A DNA stretch of 64,000 nt from CAVVDT01 sp963747005 (GTDB lineage: Bacteria; Pseudomonadota; Alphaproteobacteria; Rhizobiales; Aestuariivirgaceae), in contig CAVVDT010000008.1 of NCBI GenBank assembly GCA_963747005.1, positions 186,001 through 250,000 of the forward strand. Reading direction: 5' to 3'. The position numbers were made by a program, and so were the translations under genes. Below the pieces are notes generated by a model. It did no database searches. It had not been told where the DNA came from and saw nothing but the letters and a program-made list of their open reading frames with translations. Shown in pieces: positions 9,179 to 17,860 of the stretch. The stretch's first letter is position 1; each line of letters starts with the position of its first letter.

Positions 9179-10054
9179 TTAATCGTCTTCGCGGACAAAG
9201 TCCGGCACACCAAGCTGGCCGATCAACCGCGCCGTTTCGCGATGGATCAGCGAAATGTTGCTGTCGCGGACCGTGGGCAGCAGGTGGCGCGCCTTGCGCA
9301 CCTGGTCGAAATCAAGCTCGGTGGCGATGAGTTCGGGTTCCTTGCCGGCGACCGCCACCTCGCGACCGAAGGCATCGATGATGCGCGATCCGCCCCAGAA
9401 GGTGAGATCGTTCTCCACACCCGTCCGGTTCACCATGATCGAGGGGGCGCCGTACATCATCGAATAAAAGCGCATGGTCAGCGCCCAGCCGCCGGGATTG
9501 TCGAAATCCGGTCCCACCGCCTCGACGCCTGAACTGACCGGCGCTACCAGCAGGGTGGCGCCGTGCAGGAAGGCGAGATGGGTCAGGGCCGGGTTCCACA
9601 CATCGGCGCAGATCAACAGCCCGGCGCGCCAATCCTCGTCGATCGCATAGGTGTCGACAAAGCGGCCCGAGGCGTAGTGCTTGCCTTCCACCAGCTTGCC
9701 ATAGGTCGGCAGGTTCACTTTGCGGTGCAGATAGGCGAGCTTGCCGCGGCGCAGTATGGCGGCGGAGTTGTGGAACTGGGCGGCCGGCCCCTCCTCGATG
9801 AAGCCGACCACAACTGCCATGTCGCCGGCAGCGTCCGCGAGGCGTTTGAGTCGCTTATCGTTGCGCTTCATGGCGGCGTTCAACAGGTCGTCGGCACCGT
9901 AATGCCCGGTCAGCGAGACCTCCGGCATCACCATCAGGTCGAGCCCCTTGGCACGGCCCTGCCCGATCCAGTCGAGATGGATTTCGACATTGGCATTAAC
10001 GTCGGCTATCGCGCTCGCGAACTGGGCGGCGCCGATCTTGAGTTTGCGTGGCAC
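9179..10054 (-). CDS. Nitrilase-superfamily carbon-nitrogen hydrolase
   Basis: About 291 residues from GTG at 10054 (PRKLKIGAAQFA), chosen because family members begin right before this strand; an upstream GTG at 10096 would add 14 unconserved residues. The Glu-Lys-Cys triad is visible in LMVMPEVSLTG, LHRKVNLPTYG and LLICADVWNP. The superfamily hydrolyses amides, nitriles or N-carbamoyl groups in the cytoplasm. The NLPTYG-EGKHYASG segment resembles the glutaminase domain of NAD synthetase and N-carbamoyl hydrolases, but no synthetase domain is fused. It lies between the transporter genes and the CoA genes, so it may release ammonia from the imported compound or an intermediate. Confidence 0.87.
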   Translation of the reverse strand: MPRKLKIGAAQFASAIADVNANVEIHLDWIGQGRAKGLDLMVMPEVSLTGHYGADDLLNAAMKRNDKRLKRLADAAGDMAVVVGFIEEGPAAQFHNSAAILRRGKLAYLHRKVNLPTYGKLVEGKHYASGRFVDTYAIDEDWRAGLLICADVWNPALTHLAFLHGATLLVAPVSSGVEAVGPDFDNPGGWALTMRFYSMMYGAPSIMVNRTGVENDLTFWGGSRIIDAFGREVAVAGKEPELIATELDFDQVRKARHLLPTVRDSNISLIHRETARLIGQLGVPDFVREDD

Positions 10055-10112
10055 GGCTATGGCCTTTGTCAAGTGTCGGGGCGCGCTTGGGCACACCCCG
10101 ACGAGTTTGCCT

Positions 10113-11018
10113 TTAGATCAAGCCGTTCTTCTTCAGGAAATCCTTGGCGACGTTCTCGATCGAGACCTTCTTCACGTCGACCTCGGCATTGAGCCCCGCC
10201 ATGACCTTGTCGTTCAGCTTGGCCGAGACGGAGTCCAGCAACTGACCGATGTCGGGATGTTTCTTCAATACGTCGGCGCGGATTACCGGGGCCAGTGCGT
10301 AGGCCGGGAAGTAGCCCTTGTCGTCCTTGAGGACGACGAAGTTGAAGGCCGGGATGCGCCCGTCGGTAGCGAATGCCAGCCCGACATCGACATCGCCGTT
10401 CTTCAGCGCCTGGTAGACAAGTCCGGAGTCCATGCGCTTGATATGATCGCGCTCGAACTTGAACTTGTAGGCGGCCTCCAGCGGTTTCAGCCCATCGGGA
10501 CGCGCATAGAACTCGGCGTTCGAGGCGAAGGTCAGGTCGTGCTTGGCGTTTACATGGGCGGCCAGCTCGGAGAGCGTGTGGATGTTCAGCTTGTCGGCTT
10601 CTTCCTTGCGCATGGCCAGCGCATAGGTGTTGTTGGCCTCAGACGGCTTTAGCCAGACAATACCCTTCTTGGCGTCGAGTTCCTTGACCTTGGCGTAGGT
10701 CTGGGCGGCGTCGAGCTTTTCGGTCACCTTGTTGTAGGTGATCAGCGAGGTGCCGGTGTATTCCCAGTAGACGTCGATCTGGCCGTTTTCCATCGCCTGG
10801 CGCACGGCGGCGGAGCCCATGCCGGAACGGTTGTCGACGCTATAACCCTTCGCCTCAAGCAGCTGCGCGGTCATAGACGACAATATCTGCTGCTCGGTGA
10901 AGTTCTTGCCGCCCACGACGATGGTGTCGGCGGCTGCCGCCAGGGTTGTCATTGCGGCGACGACGACGGACGCCAGCCCCGCCCTGATCGCCACGGATTT
11001 CAGGGGCTTCATGAACAT
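10113..11018 (-). CDS. Glycine betaine/osmoprotectant ABC transporter substrate-binding protein
   Basis: 301 residues from ATG at 11018, preceded by AAGGAAGG at 9 bases; a second ATG two codons later is less well spaced. A Sec signal (RAGLASVVVAAMTTLAAAA, then DTIVVGG) points to the periplasm. The mature protein starts with VGGKNFTEQQIL and contains WEYTGTSLI and GDVDVGLAFATDGRIPA, the signature of OpuAC/OsmX-type proteins that bind glycine betaine, choline or related compounds. It is the fourth gene of the operon, after permease, ATPase and permease. Ligand identity cannot be read; the aromatic cage residues would need a structural alignment. Confidence 0.92.
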   Translation of the reverse strand: MFMKPLKSVAIRAGLASVVVAAMTTLAAAADTIVVGGKNFTEQQILSSMTAQLLEAKGYSVDNRSGMGSAAVRQAMENGQIDVYWEYTGTSLITYNKVTEKLDAAQTYAKVKELDAKKGIVWLKPSEANNTYALAMRKEEADKLNIHTLSELAAHVNAKHDLTFASNAEFYARPDGLKPLEAAYKFKFERDHIKRMDSGLVYQALKNGDVDVGLAFATDGRIPAFNFVVLKDDKGYFPAYALAPVIRADVLKKHPDIGQLLDSVSAKLNDKVMAGLNAEVDVKKVSIENVAKDFLKKNGLI

Positions 11019-11059
11019 AAGCGCATTCCTTCCTTGTACATCGGTTCGTTGACCGCCTC

Positions 11060-11782
11060 CTAGCGAAGCGGGTTCACTCCTCGCGGGATCAGGTAAAACT
11101 GCCCCTGTCCCATGAGAAAATCGACCAGCACCGCCAGCATCGCGGTCGGGATTGCGCCCGCCAGCAAGGTGCCGGTATCCATCAGATCGATACCGGTGAA
11201 GATCAACTCGCCGAGCCCGCCGCCACCGATGAGAAACGCCAGTGGCGTCGTACCCACGTTGATGGCAAGCGCTGTGCGCACACCGGAGAAGATCACATAG
11301 AGGGCGTTCGGCAGTTCGACGCGAAGCAGTATCTGGCTGGGCGTCATGCCCATACCGTGTGCGGCTTCCTTGAGGTGGGGCGGCACCGCCAGCAACCCAG
11401 CATAGGTGTTGCGCACGATCGGCAATAGCGACGCGACGAACAGGCCGAATACGGCGGGCGTGAAGCCAATACCCATGACGGTCATTGAAAGCGCGATCAC
11501 TGCCAGCGTTGGGATCGTGGTGCCGACATTGAAAATCTGCATGATCGTTTCGGCAACCCGCTCCATGGACGGTCGCGACAGCCATATCCCCATCGGGATG
11601 CCGACCACGATCGCGCACCCGCCCGAGACCGCGACGAGCACGATGTGCTGCTGCGACAGGTAGACGATGTCGTCCCAGTGCGAGGCGATCTGGTCGATCA
11701 GGCCGGACAGACTGACCCACACGCCGAGCCCGAAGGCGGCAAGCAGGCCGAGCAGGCGGCTGAGTTTGGGGTTGTTGCGCAT
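11060..11782 (-). CDS. Osmoprotectant ABC transporter permease (OpuCB/OsmW type)
   Basis: 240 residues from ATG at 11782 (MRNNPKLSRLLG); upstream in-frame sequence overlaps the ATPase gene and is not family-like. Six or so membrane helices are apparent. The binding-protein-dependent transport signature with its EAA loop is LLPIVRNTYAGLL followed by KEAAHGMGMTPSQILLRVELPNAL. GTTPLAFLIGGGGLG matches this subfamily. It lies 14 bases after the ATPase and 41 bases before the binding protein. A second permease (12949-13611) completes a heterodimer, as in OpuC and OsmU systems. Confidence 0.92.
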   Translation of the reverse strand: MRNNPKLSRLLGLLAAFGLGVWVSLSGLIDQIASHWDDIVYLSQQHIVLVAVSGGCAIVVGIPMGIWLSRPSMERVAETIMQIFNVGTTIPTLAVIALSMTVMGIGFTPAVFGLFVASLLPIVRNTYAGLLAVPPHLKEAAHGMGMTPSQILLRVELPNALYVIFSGVRTALAINVGTTPLAFLIGGGGLGELIFTGIDLMDTGTLLAGAIPTAMLAVLVDFLMGQGQFYLIPRGVNPLR

Positions 11783-11796
11783 CCTCGCCGGTCCCC

Positions 11797-12930
11797 TCAG
11801 GTCGCCGCCGAGGCGTCGCGGTGGTAGGTCTCGCCCAGGGCGCGGGTCACCGCGGGCTGCGTCACCACGCCGGCAAAGCGCCCGCCATCGTCGACAGTAA
11901 CGAGCCACATGATGTCATTGGCGAACATCTCCGAGACCACCGCCCGCAGATCGGCGCGGGCCGGAACGGTGGCCGGCAACGGTCGCGCCATCTCCTGCGC
12001 CAGCCCGCTGGCGCCTTGCGCCATCTCGGCTGTCAGGTAGCCGACAGGGTGGTGATCGGCGTCGATCACCACCACCACGTCAGAGCCGTGGTCGCGCATC
12101 GCCGCCAGCGCGTCGGCGACCTTGCCGTGTCGCGACACCACCGGCGAGTCGACATCGGCGACCTCCTCTGCGGTGACAAGGCGAAGGCGCTTCAGGGTGC
12201 GGTCGGCGCCGACAAAATCGGCGATGAAGGCGTTCGCAGGATGGGCCAGCAGATGGTCGGGACTGTCATACTGCTCGATCTTGCCGTCCCGGAAGATGGC
12301 GATCTTGTCGCCCATCTTCACCGCCTCGTCGATGTCGTGGCTGACGAACATGATGGTCTTCTTCATCTTCGACTGCATCTTCAGGAACTCGTCCTGGATG
12401 ATCTCGCGGTTGATCGGGTCGATGGCGCCGAAGGGCTCGTCCATCAGCATTACCGGCGGATCGGCCGCCAGCGCCCGGATCACGCCGACGCGCTGCTGCT
12501 GGCCGCCGGAGAGTTCCTTGGGATAGCGCTTCAGGTACAGATGCGAATCGAGCCCGACCAGATCGAGCAACTCCGCCGCCCGGGCCTTGGCCCGCTTGGC
12601 GTCCCAGCCCAGCAGCTTCGGCACAACGCAGATGTTTTCCTCAATGGTCATGTTGGGGAAAAGACCGATCTGCTGGATCACGTAACCGATCGAACGGCGC
12701 AACTGCACGTCGTTCTGGCCAGAGGTATCCTTGCCGTCGATGAAGATCTTGCCCGAGGTCGGCGGGATCAGGCGGTTGATCATCTTCAGTGCGGTGGTCT
12801 TGCCGCAGCCGGACGGGCCCAGCAGGATGCAGATCTCGCCTTCAGGCACCTCCATGCTGACATTGTCTGCGGCAACCACCGGGCCATTCGCGGTTTCAAA
12901 GATCTTGGTCAGGTTTTCTAGTCTGATCAT
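11797..12930 (-). CDS. Osmoprotectant ABC transporter ATP-binding protein with tandem CBS domains
   Basis: 377 residues. Walker A is LGPSGCGKTT (about residue 35), the signature is LSGGQQQRVGVIRALAADP, Walker B is VMLMDEPFGAID, and the switch histidine lies in MFVSHDIDEA. Two CBS motifs follow (about 245-370: SPVVSRHGKVADALAAM and the stretch around MARPLPATVPARADL). CBS pairs in OpuA/ProV-type ATPases sense ionic strength or nucleotides. A hydrolysis subunit of a betaine-class importer is therefore well supported. The stop lies 14 bases before the next permease start and the gene follows the first permease by 18 bases. Confidence 0.94.
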   Translation of the reverse strand: MIRLENLTKIFETANGPVVAADNVSMEVPEGEICILLGPSGCGKTTALKMINRLIPPTSGKIFIDGKDTSGQNDVQLRRSIGYVIQQIGLFPNMTIEENICVVPKLLGWDAKRAKARAAELLDLVGLDSHLYLKRYPKELSGGQQQRVGVIRALAADPPVMLMDEPFGAIDPINREIIQDEFLKMQSKMKKTIMFVSHDIDEAVKMGDKIAIFRDGKIEQYDSPDHLLAHPANAFIADFVGADRTLKRLRLVTAEEVADVDSPVVSRHGKVADALAAMRDHGSDVVVVIDADHHPVGYLTAEMAQGASGLAQEMARPLPATVPARADLRAVVSEMFANDIMWLVTVDDGGRFAGVVTQPAVTRALGETYHRDASAAT

Positions 12931-12948
12931 CTGGGCTTTCCCCGGGGC

Positions 12949-13611
12949 TTAGCGTTTCAGGCCGGCAGGTGTCAGGCGCTTCTGCAGTAGCAAGAGCAGC
13001 CAGTCGGCGACGATGGCGAGCAGCGACACGGCGAGCGCCCCGGCGATAAGCTGGCGCGGATCGGTCTGGCTGATGCCGCGCGAGATCAGCACGCCGAGCC
13101 CACCAGCGCCGATATAGGCCGCAATGGCGGCGACCCCGATGTTCATCACCACGGCGGTGCGAACGCCCGCCATGATCACCGGAACGGCGATCGGGATCTC
13201 GACCCGCCAAAGCCGTTGCGCCGGGGTCATGCCCATGCCGCGGGCGGCTTCGCGTAGCGCCGGGTCGACATTGGTGATGGCGGTGTAGGTGTTGCGAATG
13301 ATCGGGAGTTGCGAATAGAGCAGGATGGCGATCACCGCCGGTAGCCAGCCGATGCCATGACCGGTCAGCGACAGGATGGGGATCATCAGGCCGAACAGCG
13401 CGATCGACGGGATGGTGACGATGATCGAGGCGACGTAGAGCACCGCGTCGGCAACCGGCTGGCTCTGGGTGATGGCTATGCCGATCGGTACCCCCGTCAA
13501 CACTGCCAGACCCACCGCAACCGCTACGATCGAGATATGCTGAATCCCGAGGTCGGCAATGGTGCCGAGGTTGTGATAGATGAAAATAAGTGTTTCCATT
13601 CCCTGGTCCAA
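12949..13611 (-). CDS. Osmoprotectant ABC transporter permease, first gene of the operon
   Basis: 220 residues if translation starts at TTG 13611, which has AGGGGTG 8 bases upstream; the ATG at 13599 has no properly spaced Shine-Dalgarno sequence, so TTG is preferred. The EAA-loop region reads LPIIRNTYTAI followed by REAARGMGMTPAQRLWRVEIPIAVP, close to the second permease of the operon. GAGGLGVLISRGI is typical of OpuC/OsmU permeases. It opens the minus-strand set running to 4203. The operon promoter should lie in the 296 bases up to the divergent cytochrome gene at 13908; I see no clear consensus there. Confidence 0.9.
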   Translation of the reverse strand: MDQGMETLIFIYHNLGTIADLGIQHISIVAVAVGLAVLTGVPIGIAITQSQPVADAVLYVASIIVTIPSIALFGLMIPILSLTGHGIGWLPAVIAILLYSQLPIIRNTYTAITNVDPALREAARGMGMTPAQRLWRVEIPIAVPVIMAGVRTAVVMNIGVAAIAAYIGAGGLGVLISRGISQTDPRQLIAGALAVSLLAIVADWLLLLLQKRLTPAGLKR

Positions 13612-13907
13612 TTATTCTTCACCCCTGTTGAGTAACCACAGGGACAGCGTAGCTCACAGCTGCGGCGGTGAGGGATTTTGGGGCAAAACGCGGCGCAATA
13701 TCTTGCGTCACATCGCCACTATATTGAATCGCCGCGACATCATCTCTCAGACGTCGCCGACGAATTGCAGATGCTTTACGACGATAACACGCTTTGAACG
13801 CGAATGAAAAGGCCGGGCGTCGAAAAGCCGCCAGATCGTGCATCGTGGGTGTTTCGACAGTCCCCGTTGTGGCAGAATGCAAAGACAACTGGCTGTGAGA
13901 GGGTGCG

Positions 13908-14228
13908 ATGAAACTGCCTGCGGAAATTGCCGTGCTCGCGATGCTGGGTGCCGCCGCAGCCGGCGCCCAGGAGATGGGCGATGCCAAGGCGGGGCTCGCC
14001 TTTGCACTGCGCAATTGCGCGGGTTGCCACGACGTGGTCTCGCACAATCTGAGCTCGCCGAAGTCGATGGCAACCAATTTCTATGTCGCAGCCAACAAGC
14101 CTGGTATGTCGCGCATGGCCTTGCTGGTATGGCTGCAATCGTCCCACCCCACGATGCCGAACCTCATCCTCGGGCCAAGTGACATGGCCAACGTCGTTGC
14201 CTACATCACCAGCCTGAAGGACCACTAG
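13908..14228 (+). CDS. Small periplasmic c-type cytochrome
   Basis: 106 residues. GAGGG lies 5-9 bases before ATG 13908. A signal peptide (PAEIAVLAMLGAAAAGAQ) targets it to the periplasm. One heme site CAGCH at residues 37-41 binds heme c; the likely distal methionine is in HPTMPNLIL near residue 83. The C-terminal DMANVVAYITSLK matches the last helix of class I cytochromes. It stands alone, with no oxidase or dehydrogenase beside it, so its partner is unknown. It is divergent from the betaine-transporter operon and 64 bases before an EamA gene. Confidence 0.88.
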   Translation: MKLPAEIAVLAMLGAAAAGAQEMGDAKAGLAFALRNCAGCHDVVSHNLSSPKSMATNFYVAANKPGMSRMALLVWLQSSHPTMPNLILGPSDMANVVAYITSLKDH

Positions 14229-14292
14229 CGACAAGCCCGGTCTCCGGGTCGGCAGTTGTTGACCTTCGGCCGCAAAAGCCCGATCAGGGCCC

Positions 14293-15201
14293 ATGATTGC
14301 CTTGTGGATTCCCTTCACGGTCGCTGCCGCTTTCCTGCAGAACCTGCGATCGGTCCTGCAGAAGTCGCTGCGCGGGCGCCTTTCTACTGCAGGAGCAGCC
14401 TATGCCCGCTTCCTCTATGCCTGGCCGTTTGCCCTTGCCTATGCCTGGGCATTGACCACTTTCGGCGTTTATGAAGCGCCGGCCGTGAACCGCGCCTTCC
14501 TGATCTATTGCGCACTTGGCGGGCTGGCGCAGATCCTGTTCACCGTGGTGCTGTTGTGGCTGTTTTCGTTTCGCAGTTTCGCCGTCGGTACAACCTTCTC
14601 CAAGCTGGAGGTGGTTCTGATCGCCATCCTCGGCGCCTTGTTCCTGGGCGACAAAGTCGGGCCACTGGCGATCATCGCCATCGCCGTGGGGGCAGTCGGA
14701 ACACTGATTCTCTCGCTGACCGAAGCAAAGGTGAGCATCGGTGGGCTTCTGCGCGGACTGGGAGAACAGGCAACCCTGGTCGGGCTTTTGTGCGCGGCGT
14801 TGCTGGGCGCTTCGGTGGTCTTTTTCCGGGGCGCCGCCCTGGCGCTGCACGGGCCTGACTTCCTGATGGCGGCTGCCTTCACGCTGTCGATCGCGCTCTT
14901 GATGCAGACGCTGATGATGGGCTCGTGGTTTCTGGTCTTTGACCGCGCCGAGCTGATGCGGGTATTTCGGGAATGGCGACGCGCCGGCCCGGTCGGGCTG
15001 GTGGGCATGGCGTGTTCTGTCTGCTGGTTTACCGCCTTCACCCTGCAGAATGCCGCCTATGTGCGGGCGCTGGGGCAAGTGGAACTGATCTTCACCTTCA
15101 TCGCCAGCGTCTTCTATTTCAGAGAAAAGGTGGCAACCAGCGAGATCGCCGGCGTCTCATTGATCGTGGCCGCTATTCTCCTGATTCTGTTCGCCAGATA
15201 A
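14293..15201 (+). CDS. EamA/DMT-family transporter
   Basis: 302 residues, ten predicted membrane helices in two EamA repeats (about 1-140 and 150-300), the usual DMT size. Hydrophobic runs such as VVLIAILGALFLGDK, and the second-repeat FIASVFYFREKVATSEIAG, show the typical glutamate/lysine pattern near the end of each repeat. It is an inner-membrane exporter or importer of small metabolites. Substrate cannot be inferred. The start ATG at 14293 has no strong Shine-Dalgarno sequence. Confidence 0.88.
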   Translation: MIALWIPFTVAAAFLQNLRSVLQKSLRGRLSTAGAAYARFLYAWPFALAYAWALTTFGVYEAPAVNRAFLIYCALGGLAQILFTVVLLWLFSFRSFAVGTTFSKLEVVLIAILGALFLGDKVGPLAIIAIAVGAVGTLILSLTEAKVSIGGLLRGLGEQATLVGLLCAALLGASVVFFRGAALALHGPDFLMAAAFTLSIALLMQTLMMGSWFLVFDRAELMRVFREWRRAGPVGLVGMACSVCWFTAFTLQNAAYVRALGQVELIFTFIASVFYFREKVATSEIAGVSLIVAAILLILFAR

Positions 15202-15304
15202 CCCGCCGGGCCGGCGGCTGCCGCCAAGATCGAGGCGGGCTGCCACCCGATCCCCCCGGCACGCTGATGGCTGGAGGCATTGCGCCCCCACCCTCAATGG
15301 ATAA

Positions 15305-15724
15305 TCAGTTGCGATCGATATCGGTTGCGCTTGCGACACGCTGTGCAAACTTGTCTGCAGCAATCGCGGTAAAGCGCAGTAGCTGACCCTCTTGCTGGTT
15401 GCGGGCGACGTACCAGCCGCCCGTGCGGACGATCTCGCCGCACTTGGACTGGCCCTTGGTCCAGCTCCGCCAGCTCACGCATAGCTGGTTGCCAACGATG
15501 GTCCACGTTCCTCTGTCTTCGCGCCCGAAGGCCTTGCCCTCCAGCCTGCCGCTTGACTTGGCGTAGATCAGCAAGGTGTAGCCGCCTTGAACTTCGGCTT
15601 GATAATAGCCGGGGAACAGTTGCTGGATCGACGCAGCATTGAGGCTGGCTTCGTCTGCGTGAGCCGGCGCCAGAAAGCACGCAATGGCCAATGCGGCGCT
15701 CGCCGCAGTCAGTGTGATCTTCAT
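15305..15724 (-). CDS. Small secreted protein of unknown function
   Basis: 139 residues from ATG at 15724, with GGGGG 4-8 bases upstream. A clear Sec signal (ITLTAASAALAIACFLAPAHA) ends before DEASL. The mature domain of about 115 residues has a beta-rich look with GTWTIVGNQLCVSWRSW, KCGEIV and GGWYVARN; two cysteines (in QLCVSW and SKCGEI) could form a disulfide. The layout recalls small periplasmic DUF995-like proteins of rhizobia, but I cannot confirm the family. It converges with the EamA gene; no operon partner. Confidence 0.72.
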   Translation of the reverse strand: MKITLTAASAALAIACFLAPAHADEASLNAASIQQLFPGYYQAEVQGGYTLLIYAKSSGRLEGKAFGREDRGTWTIVGNQLCVSWRSWTKGQSKCGEIVRTGGWYVARNQQEGQLLRFTAIAADKFAQRVASATDIDRN

Positions 15725-15981
15725 GGAACCCCCGATGTATTTGGTTAAGGCGCGCCAACGCATGGAGATAGACGCCAGCGGCTCAGGACCCGTCTTGATG
15801 GGCAGATAGTGCTGGCCGCTCCGGCCTTCAATCGGTGCGGCGTTTCTGCCGCACCTCGTGCCCGGCTTGCCATGGCCAGCCGATCGACCGCACCGCAGAT
15901 GGTGAGCGTCGGTCCGGGGCATCCTGCAAAGACGTTTTTGCCGGGCCCTGCCGTCGTCCTATATCGATTGAGCGGTGCAGG

Positions 15982-16674
15982 TCATTCTGCCGCCGCCTTC
16001 GATGTGTCCACGAATTGCGACATCCATTTGTTGCGCCGCTTCACCATGTCGCGATACATCGCCTCGTACTCGGCCGGCGGGAAGCTGTGCGTCGAGGGGC
16101 GATCGGCCACCGCCTCGGCCCAGGCCTTGAAGTGCGGGAACTTGTCGATATGGCCGATCTTCCGGATCCGCTCCAGGAAGAGATGGCGCTGCAGGAAGGG
16201 CGCATAGGCCGCATCCACCAGCGAATAGCGGGTCCCGTTGAAGAAGGGACCGCCACCCTGGCGTTCCAGCGCCCTTTCCAGCTTTTCGAACGCGCCCGGC
16301 ACCAAAGCTGCCGCCTTGTCGTAGTCGGCCTCGTTGGCTGCGTAGGCATGGCCGGATGCCAGGTCGACAAAGGTCGGCATATATTCGATCCAGGCGCGGT
16401 TGATGGCTCGCTCGACCGGATCCTCGGGGTGCAGGCGCGGTGGGTGCATCTCATCCAGGTATTCGCAGATCGCGCCCGATTCGAACAACGATACCCGGTC
16501 ATCGAGGCGCAGCACCGGCACCTTGTTGTGTGGCGAGATGGGACGGAACCAGTCGGGCCGGTCATCGGGTTCGATGTGCCGGAACTCGAAGTCGATCTTC
16601 TTTTCGCGCAGCACGATTGCGACGCGCTGCACCCAGGGGCAGCCTTTGAAACTGACCAGCAGATATTTCGCCAT
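15982..16674 (-). CDS. Glutathione S-transferase family protein
   Basis: 230 residues. The N-terminal thioredoxin-like domain (1-80) has CPWVQR at residues 12-17, the cis-proline segment KVPVLRLDD and the glutathione-binding ESGAICEYLDE. An all-helical C-terminal domain follows to about residue 210. The cysteine in the first helix suggests an omega/beta-like or reductive GST rather than a Tyr/Ser class. It is a cytoplasmic enzyme conjugating or reducing with glutathione. Monocistronic as far as can be seen, with 205 bases to the divergent hydrolase. Confidence 0.9.
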   Translation of the reverse strand: MAKYLLVSFKGCPWVQRVAIVLREKKIDFEFRHIEPDDRPDWFRPISPHNKVPVLRLDDRVSLFESGAICEYLDEMHPPRLHPEDPVERAINRAWIEYMPTFVDLASGHAYAANEADYDKAAALVPGAFEKLERALERQGGGPFFNGTRYSLVDAAYAPFLQRHLFLERIRKIGHIDKFPHFKAWAEAVADRPSTHSFPPAEYEAMYRDMVKRRNKWMSQFVDTSKAAAE

Positions 16675-16879
16675 GGCGACCTCGCATCAATCTTCCGGGT
16701 TAAGGGACATCGTCGCATCTTCGCGCGCTTCAATTCAAGCATACCATCGAGCATGCGATGTGATGAGGACCTGTTGCCGCATTCGGGGTTGGGGAAAATT
16801 CGCCAAAGTCTGGCGAAATTCCATAACCGCGTCTATGCACCGGTGGGTAGGATCCGGCGACAGGCAGGGAGTCCGTGGG

Positions 16880-17734
16880 ATGAGTGCAAAGGAGGCAATC
16901 GGCGCCCCGTTGGTTGCGGGCGACCGAAACGCGTCGTTCGTCGCAGGCGATGGCACTCATTACGATGTTTCAGGCTCGGCCGGCCCCGTGGTCGTGCTCG
17001 TGCATGGCCTTGGCCTCAACCGTCATATGTGGCGTTGGCAGACCGGGGCGCTCATGCAGCGCTACCGGGTCATCACCTATGACCTCTACGGGCATGCTGG
17101 CAGCCCGCCGCCGCCGGCAATTCCGTCCCTCACCGTGTTTTCCGATCAGCTTCTTGCCCTTCTCGATGATCTTCGCATCGCCAAGGCCGCGGTGGCCGGG
17201 TTCTCGCTCGGCGGCATGATCGCCAGGCGCTTCGCCATGGACCACCCTGATCGCCTGTGGGCGCTCGCCATCCTCAACTCGCCCTACCAGCGCGATGCGG
17301 CAGCCCGTGAAGCGATCCAGGCGCGTGTCCATCAGGCACGCCGCGATGGCCCCCGCGCCACCGTGGACGCCGCCCTCCAACGCTGGTTCACCAAGAGCTA
17401 CATCGACAGCCACCCCGACATCGCCGACCTCATCAGGACATGGGTCCTGGCCAATGACCCCGCCATCTATCCCGACAACTATCAGGTGCTGGTCGACGGT
17501 GTCGACGAACTGGTGGCGCCCGCCTCACCGATTGCCTGTCCGGCGCTGGTCATGACGGCGGAGGAGGACTACGGCAACTCGCCTGCCATGACGAGGTCAA
17601 TCGCCGCCGAGATGGCGGATGCCCGGACCGTGATCCTGCCCGGCCTCAGGCACATGGCCATGATCGAGGCTCCCGAGGTCTTCAACCGTCCCTTCATTTC
17701 ATTCCTCAATGCCGTGACGGCAAGCGCGCCCTAA
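16880..17734 (+). CDS. Alpha/beta hydrolase
   Basis: 284 residues from ATG 16880 (MSAKEAIGAPLVAG), with CAGGGAG upstream; the frame is open further upstream but that sequence is antisense to the GST gene region. The oxyanion motif is VHGLGLNRHMW, the nucleophile elbow GFSLGG has Ser109, the acid is likely in the EEDYGNSP segment near residue 230, and the catalytic histidine lies in GLRHMAMIE. Relatives include 3-oxoadipate enol-lactonases and many carboxylesterases. No aromatic degradation genes are adjacent, so the substrate is open. Confidence 0.9.
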   Translation: MSAKEAIGAPLVAGDRNASFVAGDGTHYDVSGSAGPVVVLVHGLGLNRHMWRWQTGALMQRYRVITYDLYGHAGSPPPPAIPSLTVFSDQLLALLDDLRIAKAAVAGFSLGGMIARRFAMDHPDRLWALAILNSPYQRDAAAREAIQARVHQARRDGPRATVDAALQRWFTKSYIDSHPDIADLIRTWVLANDPAIYPDNYQVLVDGVDELVAPASPIACPALVMTAEEDYGNSPAMTRSIAAEMADARTVILPGLRHMAMIEAPEVFNRPFISFLNAVTASAP

Positions 17735-17860
17735 CCAACAGGGGCACTCCGGATCATCGGCATCCATCGCGGGAGCGTGCGCCGCCATTGTCTGCTTGAA
17801 GGGGGTCTGTCGTTGCCGCTGCGGTAGCCAATCGGGCACGCAACCGCAGGTCGCTTGGCC

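Noticed and set aside
4203..13611. DMSP demethylation cluster (dmdBCD)
   Set aside because: The acyl-CoA dehydrogenase is 396 residues, much shorter than DmdC, and no DmdA is near; kept only as one of several analogies.
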